The notes beneath the pieces were generated by a model. It was not told where the DNA came from. It saw only the letters and a list, made by a program, of their open reading frames with translations, and ran no database searches. A DNA stretch of 64,000 nucleotides from Hyposmocoma kahamanoa (lineage: Eukaryota; Arthropoda; Insecta; Lepidoptera; Cosmopterigidae): the NCBI RefSeq assembly GCF_003589595.1, contig NW_020653945.1, positions 5,899,281 to 5,963,280 on the forward strand, in the 5' to 3' direction. Below are positions 10,101 to 22,100 of this stretch, piece after piece; positions within the stretch are counted from its first letter, which is position 1; each line of letters begins with the position of its first letter. The translations under genes were made by a program, and so were the position numbers.

Positions 10101-13100
10101 TGTCCATAATTATTGTACATTGTTCGGGGAGGTTCTGAAGTAAAGTTTTAAACCACTCTTTAAATTTGTTTGCGTCCATTTCTTCGTGATATTCTTTTGT
10201 ACTTTTTGATTCAAATGCTAGTAAAGCATTATTAACGAAACCTCCCCCGGCTGATCCAGCATGGCAAATTATGAGGCGACCACCTTTTCCCATTGGCACT
10301 TTCGAGCTGGATGCTTTAGTGTCGTCGGTCCATGATTGTGGTACTGTGTGGTTTGAGTTCAACCAAGTCTCATCGATAAACACAACATTATCCCAATTTG
10401 TAATTTTATTCATTTCTCTCAAAAATGAAACTCTTTGTAATATTAAATCATGTCTTTCCATCATAATATTTCTTTTGTCAGACTTCTTGTATTTAAAACC
10501 AATTTTTTTCAAAATTGTAATCAGTGAGGTAGCACTCCCAGTAAATAAGCCAAGCTCTCGAAGTGATACCAACAATTTACTCACAGTAGGGTACTCGTGT
10601 CTAGTATAATATGTATAAACATGGTTACGAATAGCGTCTGCATCGAACGTGTCGATACCTGTTACAGGCTTGCTTTTCTTCCTCTTTCTAGGCGTATGTA
10701 ATACGTTTTCTTGAGAGCCGGAAGGCCCATATTTTTCTTGTATGATGGTGTGTACCGTTCTTTTGCCGATTCCAAGTGCACTTGCGACGCGATTTTGCAC
10801 TTGTGTCACTGGTAATAGAGGTCCACCATTAAGTGACTCCCTTTCGAAATAGTCGTGTAATTTCACAACCAGTTCGCGAGTCTGGCTATTTAAAGCACGT
10901 CCTCTTTTCGACATGTTGAAAAAGAGTTCACACAGAATCAAGTCCAAAATATCCAAGCCAAGGTCAACGAGATTGAAAATAGAAGTAGTCCAAAAGCACA
11001 GCCGAGTCACAAGAAAAAACACCACGAATAACCAAGCGTACAGTCAACTTCCAAGACGGCGAAAGACTGCGCGGGCGCCGATGCAGAGTGACGCTAAATC
11101 GACATCAGTGTTGCCGTTTCAGAATTTGCGATAAAGAAAAGGAAATACAAATCTGACTTTACGGTTCTGTCTACTATAAATACTAGTATACTCAGTCTAA
11201 TTTTGTAAGCACTTTAAAATTTTTGTTTTTGTAATTAAATAAGTCATTTTTTTAAGTGAAACCGATTTGACTCGATGATAGTCGGCGCGTATTGGTTACA
11301 ACATTATTATTAAAAAGAATTATTTCTTTGTAGACTGAAGATGTAACTGTTTATAAGACGTTTCGGAGTAACCCAAAATTGGATTTTATTTTGGAATTCC
11401 TGCGAAAATAATACTTGAAATATGTTTCTTTCATAATGTATAGACCTTCAATAAAATTTATGTATTTTTTTAAAACCCAATAAGTTATTAATTGCTTATT
11501 TACTGTTTCGTTGATTGCATTCAACGTTACATACTATCGACTGGTTTAGCTGTCAAATATGATCTATTATTTTGTGACGACTTTAGTAATTAAATAAGTC
11601 ATTTTTTTTAAAGTGAAACCGATTTGACTCGATGATAGTCGGCGCTTATTGGTTACAACACTATTATTAAAAAGAATTAGACTGAAGATGTAACTGTTTA
11701 TAAGACGTTTCGGAGTAACTCAAAATTGGATTTTATTTTGGAATTCCTGCGAAAATAATACTTGAAATATGTTTCTTTCATAACGTATAGACCTTCAATA
11801 AAATTTATGTATTTTTTTAAAACCCAATAAGTTATTAATTGCTTATTTACTGTTTCGTTGATTGCATTCAAAGTTACATACTATCGACTGGTTTAGCTGT
11901 CAAATATGATCTATTATTTTGTGACGACTATAGTTGGTGTTACTTATAGCCCTAGTGTTAATGTAAACTATTTTGACTTATTTGAGACTACCCTTGAATC
12001 CTTGAGTGCCTCTTACGAACATGTAATATTGATGGGTGATCTTAATACTTGTTTATTAAAGAATAACTTTCGATCTTCACGTCTTAACTCCATGGTATCT
12101 GCTGTGAACTTTGTATTGCTCCCACTTACTGCCACCCATCATTCTCCTAACTGTCAACCTTCACTTTTAGATGTTCAGATAGTCTCTAAACCTCAATCGG
12201 TTCTCCTACATGGACAAACCACTGCCCCGTTCTCATACCATGACCTCATATATTTGTCTTATCGAGTACGCACTCCCAAACCCAAAATTAAAGTCATTTT
12301 TCAGCGTAGCTTTGGTAACATTTCTGTGGATCGCTTGAGAGAGGAATTTTCTAATATTGATTGGTCTGCTTTGATTGAAGCTAGCACAGTAAATGAGAAG
12401 ATCAAAATTTTTAACAAACACTTAATAAAGTTGTATGATTCTCATGCCCCACTCAGACCAGTACGTGTTAAGCATCTGCCTGCGCCTTGGCTTACACCAG
12501 CAATAAAGAAAACCATGAAACGTAGGGACAAGGCCAAGTCGATTCTCAAGAGGTTTCCAAGTGAAGACAATTTGCTTTCTTATAAAAGGCTGCGCAATCT
12601 CTGCAATAGACTGTGTCGTGACGCCAAGCGGCGTTACTTCCACTCGTCGATGGAAGGCTTGTCTATGGGTCAAACTTGGAGGTTCTTGAGGTCACTTGGT
12701 GTGGGTAAAGATTGTGACTGTACTGTTGACTTGCCTGACCTTAACTCACTCAACAAATACTTCACCAACTCACCATTTACTGTTGCTGACTCTATCAAAG
12801 CGGGCACGCTCACCTCTCTGGGCATTGCTACTCATCCTGATTGTGAACCTTTTTCTTTTCGCGAAATCACTGAGGGGGAAGTTAAGAAGAGTATCCTATC
12901 CATAACTTCCAAAGCTGTGGGTGAAGATGGTATTTGTCGCGACATGCTGATACCTATCCTGGATGACGTTGCTTCAATTATCACACACATTTTGAATACT
13001 TCTCTTGCAACTAGCGTCTTTCCTAGCGATTGGAAATTAGCTCATGTCATTCCCATCCCTAAATCCGCTACTCCCACGGCTTTCTCCCAATTTCGTCCTA

Positions 13101-16100
13101 TCTCCATCCTACCATTCCTGTCCAAGGTCCTTGAAAGCACAGTTCATAAACAACTTCACTCATATGTCTCTCGTCATGAACTTATAAGTCCGTATCAATC
13201 TGGTTTTCGTCCTGGTCACAGTACTGTAACTGCTTTGCTTAACGTCACCGATGATATTCGCCACGCCATGGATAACAGGTTGTTTACCATTATTGTTTTG
13301 CTGGACTTCAGCTGTGCTTTCAACTCTGTCGACTATGACATCCTTCTTGCCATTCTCTGCTCTCTTAACATCTCCCCTGCTGCAATTGCTTGGTTTTCGG
13401 ATTACCTCCGCAATCGCTATCAAAGGATCAGGAATGATGACATCTATTCCGATTGGTCTCCTTTGACTTCAGGGGTGCCACAGGGTGGTGTACTTTCACC
13501 TCTTCTCTTCTCGCTGTTCATAAACGAGCTCACTAAATTAATTTCTCCTCCATTCCACTTATACGCAGATGACTTGCAAATTTATAGACATTTTGATGGA
13601 GCCAATACCCAATCTGCCATTGAATCTATTAATAAGGATCTTCTTGTGGTGAAGTCTTGGGCTGATGCGTTTGGTTTGCTTGTAAGCCCTAGGAAATCAC
13701 AGGCAATAATTGTAGGTAGCAACAGACTTTACTGCAGGTTGGACATTAATAATCTCCCCAAGGTCTCGTATGATGGAGTAAGTCTTGCATATGCTGAAAA
13801 CACAAAGAACCTGGGTCTGATAATCGACCGTACACTGTCCTGGAGACCACAGGTAAATGAGGTTAGTCGACGCATGCACTTTTCCTATCATTCTCTCAAG
13901 CGGCTTCAATTCTTCTTACCGTTCAACACCAAGGTTATGCTTGCTCAGTCCCTACTACTCCCTCTTCTCGACTATGCCGATGTTTGTTATTTGGATGTTA
14001 CTGAGGAGCTGCTTAACAAACTAGAGCGCCTACAAAATCTGGCAATCCGTTTCATATTCGGTTTACGTAAATATGACCATATCTCTGAATTTCGGACTAA
14101 ATTGAAATGGCACCCAATCCGACTTCGCCGAGATATGCACGTTCTTTGTCTACTTTATAAAATTTTAAATTACCCCCAGCTTCCTCATTATCTGTTTTCC
14201 CGTTTTTCCCCCTTATCCCCCAATTCCCGCCCAAAACGTACCTGTGACACTAGAACACTTTTATATCCCCAATCCAACTCCAAATTCTTTCACAATTCTT
14301 TTACCGTAAGTGCAGCTCGTATGTGGAATAAACTACCTGCTAGCATTCGTGATAGTCCATCGGTGGCATCTTTCAAACACAAATTAAAAGAGCACTTCCT
14401 GTCGAACGCGTTAGATAGTTTATAGGTAACATATTTGTAAACAAATGATCTGTTATTATAATATATATTCTGCTTATGTATGTATTTATGTATATAAAGT
14501 TCATTTATGTGCATATGTCTGTCGTATGTATATTATTATCATTTATATTTTATTTACATTTAAATTTAAATTTTGTTGTACATTAATTAGTCCCGCAGAC
14601 TTCATTTTTGCACCACGGCTAGGGTTGGCTGGAAGAGATCTCTTATAGAGATAAGCTCACCTTTGTATATGTCCATTGTAACGTGTGTTTCATGTGTCTT
14701 TTCTTTGTACAATAAAGAATATATTATATATTATTAATATTTAACATTTTATGAAAACTGGCAACTCCGCAAATCTCATTTTACTCCATCTTCAAAAAAG
14801 ACAGAGGAAAACGTTTAGCTTATTTAGTTGAACGGGGTAGGGTTACATTGGATATTTTCTATGGCGATATTTGAGTCCATCTTGATTTTTTAATCAAATA
14901 TATGTATAAACACTGGCGTCGATTCGGCGAAACATAAACTAAACTTCAGTGTATCTGACTCTTTCCTTATCAGTACGAAACGAACGAGCCATCACTTTAG
15001 TCATGATTACGAGCACACGCTGTCTAAGTTAACAATAGAAATAAAGAAATGGTGAAACGGCGACGGCATTAACTAAAATGGCATCTGTCCTTTACTTACT
15101 GGTCCCGAGACAGACGTATCGAACATAGGTTAGAATTAGTTTGCATTTGCCCCAAATCTATCTAAAAACTGAAATAGTAATGACGTGCCAGACCTTTGTA
15201 AAAAGAAATAATGTTATATGTTACACCAAATTGTCAAAATTTACGCAGGCGCTACTGGTAGTAACAGAGTACTGGTACTTGGTGCAACGGGCTGGTGTCC
15301 GCAACTCGACGTCAAGGCGCCTATTTTGCGTAACAGAGTAATCTCATTGTAGAGGTACTGGTCTTAAATTAGGAGTTCCCGTACTTTTAGTACTAAAGTA
15401 ACGGAATTAACTCAAAAGGCCCAAACCAAGAACACTCAGTATAGAAGTAATTTAGAAAATCTATTTAAACACTATTTTCCTCTCGCTGTATATTTCATAT
15501 TACCTCCATAAGTCTATCGAGTTGATGCAATCGCATGTACAGTGCCTCAAAACCGTCTTTGTACAGGTCTCGTAGTCCGTAGCCATACATAAGTCGAACC
15601 AGTAGGCAAAACGCTTGCTCTTCGGGCATCTGTAAAAGAAGCTTGTATTATATGTAGGATACCACATCGCTCATCACATATGTTCAAATCCAATAATCGA
15701 TCTGTAGGGCTAGCACGACAGGGCGCGACTCGCGCGAGAGCGATTTATAGCGCGAGATACTGATATTCTCGCATAGAGATCTCGCACTTTATGGCGCTCT
15801 CGCGCAAGTAGCGTCCTGTCTGGCTAGCCCTAGTGGTATGTTGTGTTATTGATAGTGTTACATAGGATGTCTATCACGCCACCAAGTATCAAAGAACTAG
15901 GTGTAGAATATTGCGTCTTTGTCTCTCGCCAAACTCAGATTGTTTGGTTAACATCCCTCTTTGTTAGGTATTACGTTTGATATGAATACGATAGTTAAAT
16001 TGAGATTTGGACGGTTCGAATCCTTGTGACGACATGTACCTATGCCTTTAATTTTCAAGACTGAACCTAGGTTTAATTACATAGCTCAATTTAATTTCTC

Positions 16101-19100
16101 GCTTAAACTAAGGCAAAATTCGTTTTGTAAATACGAAAAACTTGGTCGCAGATTTATTTTATAATTCTCAGCCTAAATTAGATAAATAAGGTAAAACGTT
16201 TATTCAGCACAAATACAAGCAGAAACAAACATTTACAATCACTTCACAAGGTATAACACAAAAGCACATACAACATAAATAAGTACGCATTGATATAAAC
16301 ACATAGAGAAAAACTAAATTTAGTACTGGTCATACCTATTTGCAACAGTTTGTGCTGAAATGGCCCTGACTCAACATGTTACGTACATTTGTGAATGTTC
16401 AATAGCAGCAGTCCCTAACGGTGAAGGAAAACATTGCTTCGAAGAAAATACAGCGAAATGTGGTCTATACCATTCTTAGAAAGACCTGTATACTTTGGTC
16501 GACTTCTACAAGACTTACATGCAGCAGCAGTGTGGCTGCCAAGAAGCTGAGTCCCTGGCAGTAGCCGACCTCGGTGTCATGCACGGCATAGGCGCGCGCC
16601 ATGCGCAGCAGCGAATCCTGCCCCAGACCACCCGCCTCGCGGAAGAAGTCGTGCGCGGGGAACGTTCGGGCGATGTCGCGTTGGATTACGGCTTCGAATG
16701 GACAATCCTGGAAACAGATAAGCGATACGTGTATAACTTTTGCCACAAAATAAATAAATGGTTATATTTATTTAATTTTATTTTATTTTATTTTATTTAT
16801 TTAACACACATAAATAAATAATAGTTAGCGACAAACTCCGACAGAGAAACACCACCTGTTTCTGGCTAAAAACCAGCTGTATAGATACTTTAGGAGAGAA
16901 GGGGTGTAAAAGTAAATCTATTGAATAATAAATTTATTATGTAATTGGGTTTCATGCTCTTGTTTACTCAAAATCTAGTTCTCGACAAAAAAGATTATTT
17001 TATGTAAACACATCTACAATAATAACAAGGATATTAACTAGAACGTTCATAAATTGCGTTTTCACACGTTTTGTAAACTTTGTAGTTTGGTATTTACGCC
17101 CTCTCTTCCTAAGTTGTATCAATGTGCTGAGTACCAATATGCTATCTCCTTTTTTTTTTGTTGACTAGACAGCCAGAAGATAGAGTATGACGAATCAGTA
17201 ACAGAATTAGAATGAGATCGCCACTTGTACTGAAGGTACAAGGGGGCATGAAGCGGTGGCAGAGGAAGGGCTGTAGGGGTGTGTGTGGAGGCCCATAATA
17301 GGGATCAGAGGATCCCACTAGTTCAGATCCGGAGGATCGATATGAGGTCAAGCACCTGTTAGGACAATTATATTAGTCCTATGAAGTAGAATGGAGTTAG
17401 AAGAAGTGTGCTTGAAGAAAGATACTCTATTTAAAGGTTGTTGTGATAGAAAGAATGTCGCATATGTAATTTACATTATGATTGAACCTTAGGCGTGGCG
17501 ACAATGTTTTAATGTTTAAAGACTAAAAATAAAAAAAATAACTTATCTTGTATAGTCTGGTGGGCTGGGTTTACACATTTTTCTCTTTATTAATGTCGTT
17601 TGTGTCCTGTTTTGTCAAAGCGGGACACACGTTGTCTATACACAGTTGATTAAAGTTTGATTGTTTATGTTTTAATGTTTTTCCTCTATACTTTGATAAC
17701 ACACGGACTTTTTGGCCAACCCAACATAATCATAAAAAAAACTAGTGGTAGTAACAAAAAATCTCAATAAATACCACCCAATATATTTTCTATATATATG
17801 AGTGTGTGTGTGACGAATAAAGTCACATTTATTTCTATTTATACGACACATTGTTTACATAGTAACGATGATAATAATGTCATAAACTAGGGATTTCCCC
17901 ATACTGTGAATACAAAAGTAACAAGAGCTTATAGTGATAACCTCTGGATTGTGGAGATCGTCTATTAATAGTATGTTGATGTAATAAAAATTACGTTACA
18001 ATATTTACAAATAACATAAAAGTTGGCGAAATAATATACAGGGTGCAAAAAAAGGTAATACTTAGTTAATCGACACTGAATAACTATGGAAAACAAAATT
18101 TATTTCCCTCCTGGTCATGTCCCAAAATATGACTACACCATTTTGTTACACCCTATATAAAATACAATAATGAGCAAATGTGTCTTACTAACTTTACTAA
18201 TCAATGTACGGTACGTCTCCATAAGCTTGTCGTTCTGGTCAATGCCGGCCAGTCGCAGCCACACCTCGCCTCGGAGAGCTTCAGGTACGCCAACCCGCAC
18301 GAGATGATTCAACGCGCGTGGTCGTGGTCCTGTCCAGCTATAACATTTAAAAAAATCTCACTTATAACAATGGTTATACTAAAGACTCCGCAGTATTGTG
18401 GTACGACGAATACTGACTACTGTTAATAATATTTAGTATAATAGACAAGTACTACTATCTCCACACGCCTGCCGCGCCCCTTGTACGGTCGCACTTGGCA
18501 TAATCTCGCGGTGCACTCACGTTGCATAGCACGGGTCGTCACATGCGCTTTTCATTATAGATTGGAAGCGGTTGCTCGGTGTTTAAAAAACGACATCAAA
18601 TAGTAGTCGTATTAACATTTGAAAACAAGGATAAACGCGTTTGAACACTAATAGGTATTTTCACACCTACAGTCGATGGGAAAATAGTTAGGTAGGATAA
18701 TGCAATGCGAAAGTTTTGAAGTGTAAATAGTATACGTGTTAATTGTTGTGTTTATGGTGTTTTGAACAATGGTGATTCAAATTCAGAATTGTTCAGCATT
18801 TGATTTCTATTTCATAATCATACTTCCATAATCGAGAACCAATCCGTGATGCTGGTACAAAAATGAACACCTTATTTTTTGTAAATTATGTTTACAACCT
18901 GCGGGTACACCTAAAATAATAAAGTGACAACCCTAAGAGCCTATGCCCACAGCGTATTTTATAAGCCGAAGACGCGCGTCTACGCGCTGTAGTCGCGCGT
19001 ACGTGTCGCACATTTTGATAAGAGATAGTTTTAATGTCAGTCTTGTTTGTTAAATTCAGTTAGTTTTTGAAATGAAGCAACTACATAAAATTATAAGTGT

Positions 19101-22100
19101 AAACTCCAGTGGAGTATAAGCTTCATGCTTGCAACGCGATGTTTGAGAGCGTTTGAATCGATTCACGACATCGCGTCGTCGTCGCGTATAACATACGCCG
19201 CCGTAGCAAAGTGTAGGCATTAATCCGAACAGGTGGGAGTTACTCTACTTGTCTTATTATCCTGTGATACTTATGACTATTCAACGTTTAAAAAATCTGT
19301 TTCAATGTTCAGGATATACATATACTTATAGCTATATTATAGTGCAAAGAAACACATACGAAGCAAAATTTCCAGGAAGAAATAACTAAAAGATATTGCA
19401 ATGTGTAACTGCACCTTCTAAGAACCTGTGCCCAGTTGACTAGGACGTCTTCGCCGCAATCTTTGGACACCTCGCCTGTACCGCTGAGTAATGGTTCGTC
19501 GCCATCTGTGCAAAGATACATCATCCTCATATAGTCATCACAGATTTTTGTATGCCCACATAAAAACCGTGGACATACAGCCTTTTAAGGAGAGGCCGTG
19601 GGGTCGAGTCCGCGTTCGCACCTTTTGAGTTTCTCGTAATTTATGTGCGAAATTTAAATTGAAATTTACCATGAGGTATTCCGTGAAGTAAAACATTGTG
19701 ATGAGACCTGCACATCCAAAAAGGTTCACAACCCACAGAAAACCACCATTGAGCCAGCGTGTCGGATTACGGCCTAAACCCTTGCCTGAGAGGAGATCCG
19801 TTCTCCGCAGAGCGACATACAAATAGGCTGATGACGATGATGTCGCCATAAAGTTTTATCTGTTTGGGAAGGTTTTTGAGGATATTGCAACCGACCAAAA
19901 GGATAGAAGTGTGTACTGTAAGTTACCAGAATCTGGCTCTGAAGGCGAAGGTGGCGCAGGCGCACTGGACAGCGGTGACGGCAGCAGACTGGACAGCGAC
20001 AGCGGTAGGTTTAGGCGGGACCTGTCCAGTTCGCCGGACGTCTCCACATTTACGACATCGTACTTCAGCACGCCCGTTTGGTCCACGCTCTGGAATTATT
20101 AACACAGATGCGTGTTCAAAAAACATATTGAGTAAAACTTTAATTACAGCACAAACACATAAAAACGCTAAATAGTAATAGTTATATGTATAATTAGTAA
20201 CAGTAGAGCTCCTTGGGAAAGAGTGCTTTTACTTCCCGTATTGCCATCATATCGATTTCTACCGTTAAGCAGTAATGTATTACTACGTTCAGGCTTTGAA
20301 TAGTAAGAATGCTGGTGAAATTACACGCACATGGGACTTGTTAACTTTATGTCTCAGTAAGACGGGTGCGGTGGCAGTGCCCAGTCGCTTGTCCCATTAA
20401 TTGATATCATAAAAGAAAGTGTAAAAATCATCATAAAATAAGCAAGCATAAATACCTCTTTAAGGTTGATGTAGAACTGCTGTACAAGTGGCCTCTTGGA
20501 GTAATACCAAAATCTCTCAGATGGCGGATAAATTTTCACGGGAGTTTCGACCACTAAACTGTAAAAAAAAATACGTTTCAAACAAAATCTACACTGAGTT
20601 TTTTTTAAATCCTCTTGTCCCTACAAGCTATCTTGTCGACATTTAACTAGGGATTAAACATTTGGTCTAAGGCGTGCATGGCACAATGTCCACGGACATG
20701 TCCATCTTACGGAAAATCATTTTCACAGAAAAGGATTTTGGGGAGGTTGTCCCTTTACACTGAATGACAGCTATGTTTTTAACTGCCCTCACCTTTACAT
20801 CATCGACTAGACCAAACGTAGGCTGGAGTTCCACTCCAACGTTGTGGATTTTTCAAACATTCACACGAAGCGCTTCGCTTCTACGTTTAATGGCATACGG
20901 CTATGGAGTGGAATTCTCTGTCTGCAGATTTACTCCTTGAACGGTATAATTTAGGTTTTTTCAAGACGAGAATGAATAGGCATTGTTTAGGTGTGCATGC
21001 TCCATCGTCGACCTCATCGTCACTTTCAATGGAGGTCAAATGCGCACTTGCATTTTTATTAACAAAAAAAATGTATTGTATCAATTTGTGTGCGCCCCAC
21101 CGTTAGGCGTGGGCCTTTATAATATGGACTAGGTTAGCGAAATTAACTTAAGAGGAGGTATCTTACCGTAGCGGGTCAGTAATGCCTCTAATAACGAGGT
21201 CGAGTGCGAGCGACATGTATCCCGGCGCGCCGTCGCCGCTGGCCACGTTGAAGGCCGCAAGCGCAGACTCTCCTGCATTCCATAGGGCACACACTGAGCA
21301 GCCGGACCCCCCAGAAGATCCGCTTACCTGGACACAAAGCAATACAAACAATTAGCGTAATTTTGGATAATTCTGCTTTAGGTCATAAATCGACGGGCTG
21401 ACCCAATGTGTATGACGCAAATGCACGTGGCTTAGAAATTAAAGCCATGTAGGTTGTACATGTCCTCACAGGGATTAGAACCTTTGACCTCTCGATTGAA
21501 AACTATTTTCCTACTAGGCTACTATCACTCGATAATCCTAATTTATCTGCTATTTAAAGTAGCTGCCTTTGGGCGGAAATGAAGTTTCCTGAATTTACGT
21601 TTAGTTTACCATTTCAAGAAGCCTCATGTCGGAATGTTTGACGCTGCGCCCCGGTGCGAGCAGAATCCCGAAGCAACGTTCGATGTATAGCCCTCCATTG
21701 TATGAAGCCTGTAAAATTAAGAATATATTTTATAATGTATTCCTATCTAACACATTTATTTATGTTTTGATATTAAGTGTTGATATTAAGCTCTTAGTCA
21801 CACAAATTGCGTTACAATTGCAGCTTAACTACACAATAGGGTTTGGAACGTAATGGTGCACGACTGCACGCCAGTTGCTATGTTACTCTATATTACATCT
21901 ACAGACTGCATTCAGACGGCTTTCCGATTACATTCTATTGCACTGAGAATGCAGTTCGTATGTCTGCACTTCTATATGCTTACAACACAGCAATAATTAA
22001 AACAAACGGTTCAAATTTTCTGTTTCAGAAACAGCGGTTTGTCGAAAAGAAAGAAACAATGGTGACGCCGGAAGAAATCGTGATAAGGGTAGACAACGAC

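Larger units (their letters stand above)
9035..11930 (-). mobile_element. Complete DD82E (Sailor-type) IS630/Tc1/mariner-related transposon
   Basis: The ends are 33-bp perfect inverted repeats starting TAGTCGTCACAAAATAATAG, at 9035-9067 and 11898-11930. They are flanked by TA on both sides (9033-9034 and 11931-11932), the usual target duplication of this group. Inside, on the minus strand, is a two-exon transposase gene. The right end carries a tandem duplication. It interrupts ORF2 of the CR1-group element, and removing it with one TA restores the reading frame. The name Sailor comes from the DD82E spacing recalled from the literature. Confidence 0.88.
6600..14740 (+). mobile_element. Near full-length CR1-group non-LTR retrotransposon, interrupted by a Sailor element
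   Basis: The order is 5' leader, ORF1, a linker, ORF2 with endonuclease and reverse transcriptase, and a 3' UTR ending in GGCTGGAAGAGATCTCTTATAG, a CAATAAAG-type signal and an AT-rich tail. That ending is typical of insect CR1/L2-related LINEs. The 5' boundary is uncertain (between 6510 and 6849). It lies antisense to the RabGAP gene inside the intron between exons 5564-5674 and 15504-15629. Both ORFs would be intact but for the DNA transposon at 9035-11930, so the copy is young. Confidence 0.8.

Noticed and set aside
11906..11932. Start codon at 11906 for ORF2
   Set aside because: These bases are the Sailor terminal repeat and TA duplication; the real frame comes from 8573-9034.
12696..12905. 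Frames inside ORF2 of the CR1-group element, such as 12696-12905, 13160-13423 and 13697-13909
   Set aside because: They are shadows of the reverse transcriptase frame.
5995..14811. Short imperfect inverted match (CTTTTTGAAAATGGAGTAAAATGA at 5999 and its partner at 14785) around the CR1-group element
   Set aside because: Only about 25 bp match and the flanks do not continue. It could be part of an older element split by the LINE but cannot be supported.
19856..20175. Several overlapping open frames on both strands
   Set aside because: They are shadows of the GC-rich linker exon 19927-20089; only the minus frame joining its neighbours in phase is supported.
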